Under the pieces are notes generated by a model that saw only the letters and a list, made by a program, of their open reading frames with translations, was not told the origin of the DNA and did no database searches. Positions 21,201-25,374 of a stretch of 25,374 nt of DNA are shown one piece after another. A program made the position numbers and the translations under genes. Origin of the DNA: Cruorifilaria tuberocauda (taxonomy: Eukaryota > Nematoda > Chromadorea > Rhabditida > Onchocercidae); contig JABVXU010000704.1 of the NCBI GenBank assembly GCA_013365365.1, positions 1 through 25,374 on the forward strand. The letters are read 5' to 3'. The stretch's first letter is position 1, and each line of letters opens with the position of its first letter.

Positions 21201-24129
21201 TTCATCTGTAATCGGACGCACTTAACTGTTTAATTGAAATGTTAACTTCTGCAATGTCATGTCGACAATGGAAACTTGAATCCACACCTCCTCGATTCCT
21301 CTGTTGAAAATTTTTAATTACTCGATGATTAACAAATTGACCCATTACTTGTCATAAAATGTTTTCTGATAACTGATTTAGTGAAATTTTGATATTTTAA
21401 GAATAGTATTATTGAAACTATCATAAATTCATTCATACCGATCAATTTCAAAAATTTTAGTCGGATATTACAAATATAAAGAGATGAAATTGGTTGAATA
21501 ACTGCAAACAAAAAATTGACTGTATTGCAATACCGTGATATTGGCAGTTATCACCAGATGAGTGGGAATCACATTCGCAGATTCCATGTCTCCTGTTTCC
21601 ATTGCTCAGACACGTGTCACCATCCGGGATTCCTAAATTTTAAATCATTAAATTGAAATGGCTAATTTCGCGGATTTTTCTTGTTCTGTACCATTCCAAG
21701 TAACAAAATGTGAGTTCTTTAACCGATCATTGTCAAGCAGAAAAATGCATTCTTGAAACGGTTCACACATCACTAGAAGTGGTTACAAAAACGGTTCGCT
21801 GGGACGAGATGTTTCCGTTTCGATACTATTTCATCCTTCTGACACTTGCCTTTAACAATATTAACATCGGCACATGAATAATATAATGAATAATTTTTCC
21901 CGACGTCAGTAATTTGTCGGGTAATTCGTATCACACAATTGTAACATTCATAATTTTCCGGTAATACTATTGTTCCTGTTTTCCTGAAGTGACAATAGAA
22001 CATCTTTCAAAATATGCAACAATAGCTCTATAAATGTAAGTTACTTAACAAGTTTATATTAGAAATGAAATAACCAGATGAATATCAAATATGAGATTTT
22101 TATTTACTAATTGCAATTCGTTGATTTAAAAAAAGGAAGAACTTATTGTTATGAAAATTTTGTTAAGTGTATAAAAGAAGTCAATCTGAAGAAATTACAA
22201 AGTTCTATCGTTGATGCCAACACTCGCAAATGGTGAGAAAACTGTAATCACTTGATCCAGGTCGTTCAATAATTCCAATTTCAAGTCTCCCTTAAACTTA
22301 ATCTCGAAAAATAATGGCAATTTGAATCAGTTCTTTCGCCTAATCATTTAAATCATCTATTTTACAAAAATAGGGAATAAAAAGAGAAAGATAATTTGAA
22401 CGCTCGAATTCTTCTCATTTATGTCAGATTTCATTAAAACTACAAAGAATGAAAACAAATGAAAATAGTTGATGAGTAAGCAAAACTGTACATCAGGAGA
22501 TACTGACTGGAACCAAGTGATATTAACATCTTCACCGGATCGTAACCATGTTACGGTACCTACAAAGAGAATTAATACTGGAGAGAATTTTTATAATAAT
22601 AATGTACGATAAGTGTACAGTGCCACTATTTTTTAGTGTAAAGGAATATAATACGTATGCGATTAATTTCAGTAAGTTCATAAGATTACTGTTTCTATTA
22701 GCAATCCCAATTAATTACTTTATCAGTAATGAGAACTGTAATGTAATCAGAATAGCAATTTTCTTTGAGAATCAGTTCACGGTTATTAAGAAAGTAATGA
22801 TACCATTATTTGGATATTCTTAATGTTTGCGCATTAATTTGTTCCTAAATGACTGGAAACAATAATTAGTGTGAAAATTATTATCCTAGCAATATCAATG
22901 CGAGAGAAATTCCACTATTTCCCTTGAATTACTAATGTTTTATTGCATTTTTCCGACGTGTAAAATAGTTGAAATGCGTTTCATATTAAAAATTATTAAT
23001 TCCGTTAAAATAACACATAATATTATTGTTGTTGATGATGATGAGGAGAATAATAGGTGACGAGAATGACATGTGACGTGCCACATTTCAGTTGAGTGAC
23101 CGAACTTCTTCAACTTTTCGTCTGCGAAATATATCACACATTATATGTGCCCTTGGATTTTGTTTCATTACTGAAGGTCATTCATGCATGAATTTTCTAC
23201 AAAATGCTTGAAATTTATAAGATTCAAAATACTTTTTTATGTCTATTGAAAGAAGAAAGGATTTCACTTTATACTTTCAAGACTTAAAATTTTCAAAATG
23301 TTTATTTTTATGTTAAAAAAAAAACATTAGTCTCAACAGGTAGTATACAACTAACAGCAATTTCTTTTTTGCGAAAAGTTAGCAGTTTTTCATTTTAATA
23401 CCTGTAAATTTTCTAATTCCCAATTTTGAAAGTTTTATCAAGATTTAAAATTTGAATTTTTGAACTTTCGAAATTTTTAAATTCATTGTTTTCTTCTACT
23501 CACGAAATACAATGCCATAATGTTTTCAGTGAATGACTTTGATTAACTCCAATTTTGAAACTGCAACCACTTCCTAACTTTTAATTGCTATCGGACTCCC
23601 TATAGTTCGATTCCAATAAGTATACAACGGCAATTTTTAATTACTACTGGTTTTCGTATATCAGAAAGCTGCAAATTATAATGCGACACTGAAAGAAAGA
23701 TCAAGAAAGGCATGAAGTGTGAAATGAGCACAGGTAAACAATCATGACAAGAAATTTCGGAAAAATTTAGAAAAATGGCTATTTTGCTCACGTAGAGCAG
23801 ATTGGTTAGTAGGCAGTAACTTCCATACTGCGAGAAGAAAAAACAACCTTAAATGTAAGAATTGGAAATCTCATAATATATGGATTTGCAAATGCTAGTA
23901 AAACCGAAGAGTGAGGAAATGAAATGAATTATTGAACTGACTAACTTATTTTGAGAAGCAAAGTGGAAAAGAATACAATTTGTTAACCTTTGCGATCTTT
24001 AGAGGCACCGCACGGTTTCTCACTTTTTCCGCTATCGACAAAATAATTCAAGAACGGATAACGTGCTGGTGGATAAATTAGTCTGATATGTGCTACAGCT
24101 AATGGTAGCAGCAGTAATATCCATATCAT
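8523..24129 (-). CDS. Multidomain DOMON/TIL/EGF/SEA type I membrane protein, 33 coding exons
   Basis: This is a single split gene, reconstructed exon by exon on the minus strand. Every junction uses a GT (once GC) donor and an AG acceptor, and the phases agree throughout, giving 5193 coding nt and 1730 residues. Seen directly: signal peptide, an N-terminal domain starting with His, two EGF-like modules, a DOMON half, three 10-Cys TIL domains, two full DOMONs, the other DOMON half, a third full DOMON, a SEA domain, one membrane helix and a tail of about 150 residues. DOMON domains are known to bind heme or sugars, TIL domains often inhibit serine proteases, and SEA domains often self-cleave next to the membrane. 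The inferred product is a secreted-pathway surface receptor or matrix protein with a large ectodomain. Exact ligand and function are unknown. Uncertain points are the acceptor choices for exons 3 and 14, and whether intron 25 is always removed. The intron phases (16 phase 1, 14 phase 0, 2 phase 2) suit an exon-shuffled extracellular protein. Confidence 0.9.
9468..9778 (-). CDS. Exons 29-30: juxtamembrane stem and single transmembrane helix (9706-9778, 9468-9598)
   Basis: These exons encode residues 1526-1593. Exon 29 (VKLQSPETLHLEVASVILRE) probably completes the SEA fold or forms a short stem. Exon 30 carries WIVLSVGVSLFLTATFLVCC followed by IV and then the basic stop-transfer SRSRK. This is a clear single helix in type I orientation given the cleaved signal peptide. 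The exon ends at a strong donor, TGC|GTAAGC. Confidence 0.9.
9931..10545 (-). CDS. Exons 26-28: SEA domain (10438-10545, 10317-10378, 9931-10018)
   Basis: These exons encode residues 1440-1525. VSFDVVMRILNREWNPYFAN is followed by NRSTREFRQLAAEVINRVN, MEYPQMRVIEIKKFKKGSI and LAFMTLF. This is the strand-helix-helix-strand order of SEA domains, including their typical F/L-N-x-x-(W/F)-N-P segment. The KKGSI string matches the G-S-V/I self-cleavage turn. SEA domains commonly sit next to the membrane, as here. All donors and acceptors keep frame, including the short 62-nt exon 27. Confidence 0.85.
10546..10773 (-). other. Intron 25, a multiple of three and free of stop codons
   Basis: A strong donor (AAAGT|GTAAGT) and acceptor (TATTTTCAG|GTTTCA) bound exactly 228 nt. 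All 76 codons are open in the frame of the flanking exons, so retention would add 76 residues (including PPKQPPSDTITFTKK) between the DOMON tail and the SEA domain. A second acceptor nine bases upstream would add only YFQ. Confidence 0.6.
10774..11943 (-). CDS. Exons 23-25: complete DOMON repeat C and Cys tail (11696-11943, 11120-11336, 10774-10934)
   Basis: These exons encode residues 1231-1439. The repeat opens with CSGSFVYPTNCTNEKCIYTV, then YHWSGIGFSFDGSMAHSDII and VLDMFSPGYNRPKIDSEQN, and ends with CIYFLYPINGG. Exon 25 carries the tail TPIPSRTKICPALC and then a linker up to TES|. The three complete repeats share the opening C-x(n)-P-x-x-C-x(3,4)-C frame, the G-F-S-x-x-G-x-M core and the KIC tail, so they are clear internal duplicates. 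The intron inside this repeat falls at a different position from those in repeats A and B. Confidence 0.9.
12131..12196. repeat. Inverted repeat forming a long hairpin in intron 22
   Basis: Two 31-nt arms (12131-12161 and 12166-12196) are separated by the four bases AGGC. There are three mismatches on the plus strand. Two of them become G-U wobbles in the minus-strand transcript, so the hairpin is more stable in the sense of the host gene's pre-mRNA. Confidence 0.8.
12478..12850 (-). CDS. Exons 21-22: C-terminal half of the interrupted DOMON (12653-12850, 12478-12549)
   Basis: These exons encode residues 1141-1230. HPMNCLDMVIGMVIDD corresponds to the ADIIIV strand of repeat A. SQVRDYYSLSR matches the L-x-D-x-Y strand, and DGTTTVIFRKPL matches the late G-x-x-x-V-x-F-x-R strand. 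IVIWAKG closes the domain where the other repeats have FLFP. There is no matching first half immediately upstream; that half is in exons 7-8. Exon 22 begins after TTTTCCTTAAG and restores frame exactly. Confidence 0.82.
12944..13147 (-). CDS. Exon 20: acidic Ser/Pro-rich linker
   Basis: This exon encodes residues 1073-1140. The composition is dominated by Ser, Glu, Pro, Lys and Thr, with strings such as MELKPESEAERLPHPSFD and EEAKPKSSPISQQ. It has no cysteine and no domain pattern. It is a 1-1 exon: phase 1 at entry, and GAAAAGA|GTAAAT in phase 1 at exit. It bridges the furin-site linker and the second half of the interrupted DOMON. Confidence 0.77.
13518..13665 (-). CDS. Exon 19: basic linker with two furin-type motifs
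   Basis: This exon encodes residues 1024-1072. It is a spacer with no cysteine, containing VRNRRRVTQ and PFRLKRQSQD. RNRR (about 1038-1041) and RLKR (about 1051-1054) both match the furin consensus R-x-K/R-R. It opens after TTTGGCAG and ends AAAG|GTATGC in phase 1. Cleavage here would separate the signal/EGF/TIL/DOMON-A/B part from the C-terminal part. Confidence 0.8.
13957..14588 (-). CDS. Exons 17-18: complete DOMON repeat B and Cys tail (14266-14588, 13957-14163)
   Basis: These exons encode residues 847-1023. This is the cleanest DOMON in the protein: CETEYRYPAGCSNTACDYIA, WTGIGFSRDGQMASSDIY, DRQDIYEISG, then CYYFLFPVGGGRVL. The tail QPKVSRTKICICDE matches the tail of repeat A. As in repeat A, the block starts after a phase-1 intron. 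The DOMON fold binds heme b or sugars in characterised members such as cellobiose dehydrogenase. The Met in GQM is conserved, but ligand identity cannot be settled by reading. Confidence 0.92.
14767..15827 (-). CDS. Exons 14-16: complete DOMON repeat A and Cys tail (15652-15827, 15203-15466, 14767-14857)
   Basis: These exons encode residues 670-846. The repeat opens with CYGDWRWPPGCRDCDYRISW, then DEIEFSIET, WWTGVGFSPTGTM, and ADIIIVKSRNGELSLHDMY. It ends with YKFLFPVSGG. Exon 16 adds a tail ending in VSENKICIQSC. The G-F-S-x-x-G-x-M then A-D pattern is diagnostic of DOMON; in heme-binding relatives this Met is an axial ligand. A second in-frame acceptor would start exon 14 at 15860, adding eleven residues. 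If the exon 15 donor is ignored, a stop follows within a few codons, which supports splicing there. Confidence 0.88.
16094..16330 (-). CDS. Exon 13: low-complexity linker
   Basis: This exon encodes residues 591-669. It is rich in Ser, Asn, Arg and Lys, with strings such as LSLDRQRNPSSVSRSPKS, NGTESVNSS and VESHNVSNA, and has no cysteine or recognisable fold. N-x-S/T sequons (NGT, NSS, NVS) suggest N-glycosylation if it is extracellular, as the layout implies. The exon is flanked by phase-1 introns. It probably acts as a flexible spacer between the TIL block and the DOMON repeats. Confidence 0.75.
16477..17163 (-). CDS. Exons 11-12: linker and TIL domain 3 (16913-17163, 16477-16588)
   Basis: These exons encode residues 470-590. 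Exon 11 begins with about 60 residues of Ser/Thr/Glu-rich linker, then starts the third TIL domain with LTCGINETINECGRACETNC. Exon 12 completes it with CTQCYRPACACIHGYARIDD and CVYWADCPHE. The domain again has ten cysteines. Unlike TIL1 and TIL2 it is split by a phase-0 intron in its middle (AAT|GTGAGT). Exon 12 ends GAAA|GTAACA in phase 1. Confidence 0.88.
17337..17839 (-). CDS. Exons 9-10: TIL domains 1 and 2 (17634-17839, 17337-17517)
   Basis: These exons encode residues 341-469. Each exon carries one trypsin-inhibitor-like domain with exactly ten cysteines. TIL1 contains CPEFTRQCEASCDW, NCPRTCGTPKCICKEGF and CVPFHFC. TIL2 contains CGIACEPTC, CPASCDEPACTCADNYV and CIFWGDC. The C-x-C-x-x-G/N-Y/F signature and the closing C-x(4)-C are typical of the family, which includes Ascaris-type inhibitors and von Willebrand or mucin TIL repeats. 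CPRTC in TIL1 places an Arg in the usual reactive-site loop, so trypsin-like protease inhibition is possible. A purely structural role is equally possible. Confidence 0.9.
18068..20358 (-). CDS. Exons 7-8: N-terminal half of a DOMON domain and acidic Ser-rich linker (20258-20358, 18068-18335)
   Basis: These exons encode residues 218-340. DSDKIYWRILQ at the end of exon 7 continues with DEIEFVLKFKTDSWIAIGW in exon 8. This aligns with the opening strands of the complete DOMONs later in the same protein (for example DEIEFSIET and WWTGVGFS). After GWRPENSDEYC the DOMON pattern stops and a linker rich in Ser, Thr, Glu and Asn follows, so only half of the domain is present here. The matching second half appears in exons 21-22. 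The exon 8 donor is GAAA|GTGAGG in phase 1; using it avoids a stop soon after. Intron 7 between these exons is the largest in the gene, about 1.9 kb. Confidence 0.8.
18336..20257 (-). other. Intron 7, about 1.9 kb, the largest intron
   Basis: This intron is mostly AT-rich sequence without coding signal. It holds a short cysteine-rich open stretch on the gene strand (18689-18847). It also holds two diverged copies of a GAT(G/A)ATTA(A/G)TTTATAATTAT segment, near 19650 and 19977. Nothing else is recognisable. Confidence 0.55.
18689..18847 (-). pseudogene. Possible relic or cryptic EGF-like exon inside intron 7
   Basis: In one minus-strand frame the stretch reads KVCNDKYVSCDN, then KKCIEYNFKNKCVCHEDF. 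This gives five cysteines ending in C-x-C, an EGF-like arrangement. A TAA stop lies directly before it, the only AG before the cysteines is AAAAAG with no pyrimidine tract, and no good donor is seen before the stop at 18689. It is therefore not included in the gene model. Chance resemblance is possible. Confidence 0.3.
21083..21632 (-). CDS. Exons 5-6: two EGF-like modules (21534-21632, 21083-21205)
   Basis: Exon 5 encodes residues 144-176, including DTCLSNGNRRHGICECD and GDNCQY. Exon 6 encodes residues 177-217, including DECTDDSDCNSRGRCISF and KQCFCQRGYFGRMCQ. The second is a textbook EGF module, with D-E-C, C-x-C and GYFGRMC. The first is shorter and lacks the usual number of residues between its first cysteines. 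Both exons are flanked by phase-1 introns, so each is a 1-1 module suited to shuffling. EGF modules generally act in extracellular protein contacts. The exon 5 frame only works if the preceding intron uses its GC donor. Confidence 0.87.
21633..21849 (-). other. GC-AG intron (intron 4)
   Basis: The donor reads AAAG|GCAAGT and the acceptor AAATTTAG|GAATCC. GC donors usually sit in exactly this strong AG|GCAAGT setting. The only nearby GT alternative (GGCAA|GTGTCA) would put exon 5 out of frame and cause an early stop, so the GC donor is required by the reading frame. Confidence 0.75.
21850..22559 (-). CDS. Exons 2-4: rest of the His-first N-terminal domain (22504-22559, 22199-22296, 21850-21983)
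   Basis: These exons encode residues 48-143. Recognisable strings are VTWLRSGEDVNITWFQ (exon 2), LKLELLNDLDQVITVFSP (exon 3), and ECYNCVIRITRQ with YSCADVNIV (exon 4). With PCG in exon 1 there are four cysteines: one in PCG, the C-x-x-C pair and one in SCADV. The CADV ending preceded by a C-x-x-C strand resembles the end of LPMO-like / chitin-binding beta-sandwich domains. His14 is the only histidine in the domain, so a standard two-His copper brace is incomplete. Exon 3 has two acceptors six bases apart (exon start 22296 or 22290). Exon 4 ends at a non-standard GC donor, AAAG|GCAAGT. Confidence 0.8.
22560..23987 (-). other. Intron 1, about 1.4 kb
   Basis: This intron is AT-rich with homopolymer runs. 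Short open stretches occur on both strands, but none carries a recognisable domain or consistent splice sites. A GATGATGATGAGGAG stretch lies near 23034. First introns of this size often carry regulatory elements, but I see none that I can name. Confidence 0.6.
23988..24129 (-). CDS. Exon 1: signal peptide and His-first mature N-terminus
   Basis: This exon encodes residues 1-47 and one extra base. The start ATG at 24129 is chosen because it opens directly into a hydrophobic signal peptide, MIWILLLLPLAVA, which ends in an A-x-A cleavage site. Cleavage there would leave His14 as the first residue of the mature protein, followed by IRLIYPPARYP and a PCG motif. An N-terminal His exposed by signal peptidase is the hallmark of copper His-brace proteins such as lytic polysaccharide monooxygenases (LPMOs). 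The exon ends AAAG|GTTAAC in phase 1. An acceptor lies 8 nt upstream of the ATG. A second ATG five bases downstream is out of frame. Confidence 0.88.
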
Positions 24130-24145
24130 ACTCCTTCCTAAAACA
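24130..24145 (-). promoter_or_regulatory. Acceptor 8 nt upstream of the ATG, probable spliced-leader trans-splice site
   Basis: On the minus strand the sequence TTATTTGTTTTAG is followed by GAAGGAGT and then the start ATG. The pyrimidine-rich tract ending in TTTTAG is a good nematode 3' splice site, with the exon beginning at 24137. With only eight bases before the ATG and no convincing upstream coding exon, addition of a spliced leader is the simplest reading. A normal 5' UTR intron with an exon further upstream cannot be excluded. Confidence 0.55.
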
Positions 24146-24482
24146 AATAATTTCAAATTTGAAATTACAAAAATTGGGAAATAAATTCGAACGGCGAACT
24201 ATTGTGAAATGGAATGTGCCGGAAGCGTTAATGATTAGGAGAAATATCTATAGAAACATTTGTTCTTCATTCAACACATTTAATAATTTTGGAAAAAAGG
24301 AAAGAAAGCAGTTATAATATACCACGTCAAATGTTCAGATCAATTATCCGATTAAGCTGATATCAGATATGGTTCTGAGATTTGGCAGTATATACTTTGA
24401 ATACGGTTCATTTTGCTTCTTATGACTCAGATCTAACTCCGTCTGTGGAAAAATGGAATTTTCCAAGTATGCATGATAGAAC

Positions 24483-24513
24483 TGATTGATCAACTGAATC
24501 AGTTGATCAATCA
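24483..24513. promoter_or_regulatory. 31-bp palindrome upstream of the gene
   Basis: The arm TGATTGATCAACTGA (24483-24497) and its exact reverse complement (24499-24513) flank one central base. It sits about 355 bp upstream of the start codon. It may be a dimeric transcription factor site or a cruciform; no known factor is assigned. Confidence 0.5.
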
Positions 24514-24674
24514 CAAGACGATATCATTGAAATGACTTCGTTGCAGTGTCACTTATCGCCTGTGACTACCCTCCTTCAATTTAAAAACAAAATCAAAACA
24601 AAAATTTTTGTATACACAAATAAATTGCTTCTTTCATAATTCAGAAGTAATAAGCATTAATAAACAAAGACAAT

Positions 24675-24684
24675 CCTATATAGG
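24675..24684. promoter_or_regulatory. CArG-box sequence CCTATATAGG
   Basis: The site is an exact match to CC(A/T)6GG, the binding site of SRF-type MADS proteins (UNC-120 in nematodes, linked to muscle expression). It lies about 550 bp upstream of the ATG. The match is short and its role is an inference. Confidence 0.35.
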
Positions 24685-25345
24685 GACCAGGTGAAAGGTC
24701 AAATGTCCTTCGAGTGAGTTAGATGCATATTTTGTTAGGGTCCAGTGCGGTCATTTGAAGGTCGATGATTCCTCTCATCCCACTCAACGGATCAGAATTA
24801 CTCTGTTAATTTAGATTTCCCATATCATCTCCTTCATTCTGTTTTTTTGTTCAATTGAGAAACCATTCAGAATGTATTTCTCTTTAATGTGTGACTTTTC
24901 ACATTTGAATTCATTCACGCTAACCGAATATCAATCGACCGGAAAACTGAATCAGTGTTAGAATGCAAATAATAATTACGGCGCATTTCACGCCCAACAT
25001 TGAACAGTTTTTAGCAAGACGAACACATCTCGCGAAAATTAATTAAATTAATGACATCCAAATCCATGTTAGATATTTCGACCGTAAATTAAGTGTGTGA
25101 GTCAGCTAAATTAACGTTAAAAAAGGAAAAAATTACGGTAAGGTTGGTCTGATAAATTATCACGTAAAAAAGTTTTCTGATTATGTAAAAGGAAAAAGAT
25201 TTTGAAAGAAACAAAACAGATTCTTTAAATCTAATGATAGGATTTTGCAAGATAAGCAAAATTCATTATTCCGATAATCAAGCATGACTATTTAATTACT
25301 TTATTATTACATATCAAGCAGTGATGTCAGCTTCAATATTGAAAT

Positions 25346-25374
25346 GTGTGTGTGTGTGTGTATGTGTGTGTGTG
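25346..25374. repeat. TG dinucleotide microsatellite at the window edge
   Basis: Alternating TG with one TATG interruption continues to the last base of the window, so its full length is unknown. Confidence 0.9.

Larger units (their letters stand above)
24138..25374. other. Upstream intergenic DNA
   Basis: No coding signal is visible. The region presumably includes the promoter of the minus-strand gene. Besides the palindrome and CArG site it contains an AP-1-like TGACTCA (24423-24429) and an AAAGGTCA nuclear-receptor half-site (24694-24701). It ends in a TG microsatellite. Confidence 0.5.

Noticed and set aside
22548..22823. 91-codon plus-strand open stretch
   Set aside because: It overlaps exon 2 in antisense and runs into intron 1; low complexity with no motif.
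1748..24707. Identical 15-mer GAAAGGTCAAATGTC at 1748 and 24693
   Set aside because: A shared 15-mer is within what chance allows in 25 kb of biased sequence, and the flanks do not match.
1..25374. Prokaryotic-type systems (operons, CRISPR, prophage, toxin-antitoxin)
   Set aside because: There are no long intact frames, ribosome-site patterns or spaced repeats; the coding content is intron-split eukaryotic.

Overview
The window looks like nuclear DNA from a nematode. It is very AT-rich, the genes are split by many short introns with TTTTCAG / TTTTAG-type acceptors, and the first coding exon is preceded by a bare acceptor of the kind used for spliced-leader addition. Composition and intron size fit a filarial (clade III) worm, but species cannot be assigned from the sequence. 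There are no bacterial operons, rRNA, tRNA, CRISPR arrays or recognisable transposon proteins.

One gene dominates the window. It lies on the minus strand from the ATG at 24129 to the TAG at 8523. I reconstructed 33 coding exons by hand with consistent splice phases; together they give 5193 nt, or 1730 residues. The predicted product is a large type I membrane protein with these parts in order: signal peptide (1-13); a mature N-terminus that begins with His, followed by a cysteine-containing domain (14-143); two EGF-like modules (about 144-217); the first half of a DOMON domain (about 218-285); an acidic Ser-rich linker; three trypsin-inhibitor-like (TIL) cysteine-rich domains with ten Cys each (341-590); a linker; two complete DOMON repeats (about 670-1023); a linker with two furin-type motifs; the second half of the interrupted DOMON (about 1141-1230); a third complete DOMON (1231-1385) with a Cys tail; a SEA domain with a Gly-Ser-Ile self-cleavage signature (about 1440-1525); one transmembrane helix (about 1561-1582); and a cytoplasmic tail of about 150 residues ending in a PPGY motif. 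I do not recognise a specific gene symbol.

Layout: 1-8522 is non-coding as far as I can see. It contains a perfect 29-bp-arm hairpin (579-640), a few short repeats and a locally GC-rich stretch near 5930-6310. Positions 8523-24129 hold the gene, with two large introns (22560-23987 and 18336-20257). Positions 24138-25374 are upstream DNA with a CArG-type site, a 31-bp palindrome and a TG microsatellite that runs off the edge.

The most interesting points are the split DOMON, interrupted by an 800-codon block of exons flanked by phase-1 introns; the LPMO-like His-first N-terminal domain on a heme/sugar-type DOMON receptor; candidate cleavage sites for furin and SEA; a GC-AG intron required by frame; and a 228-nt intron that is open in frame. 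Functions are inferred from domain patterns only.
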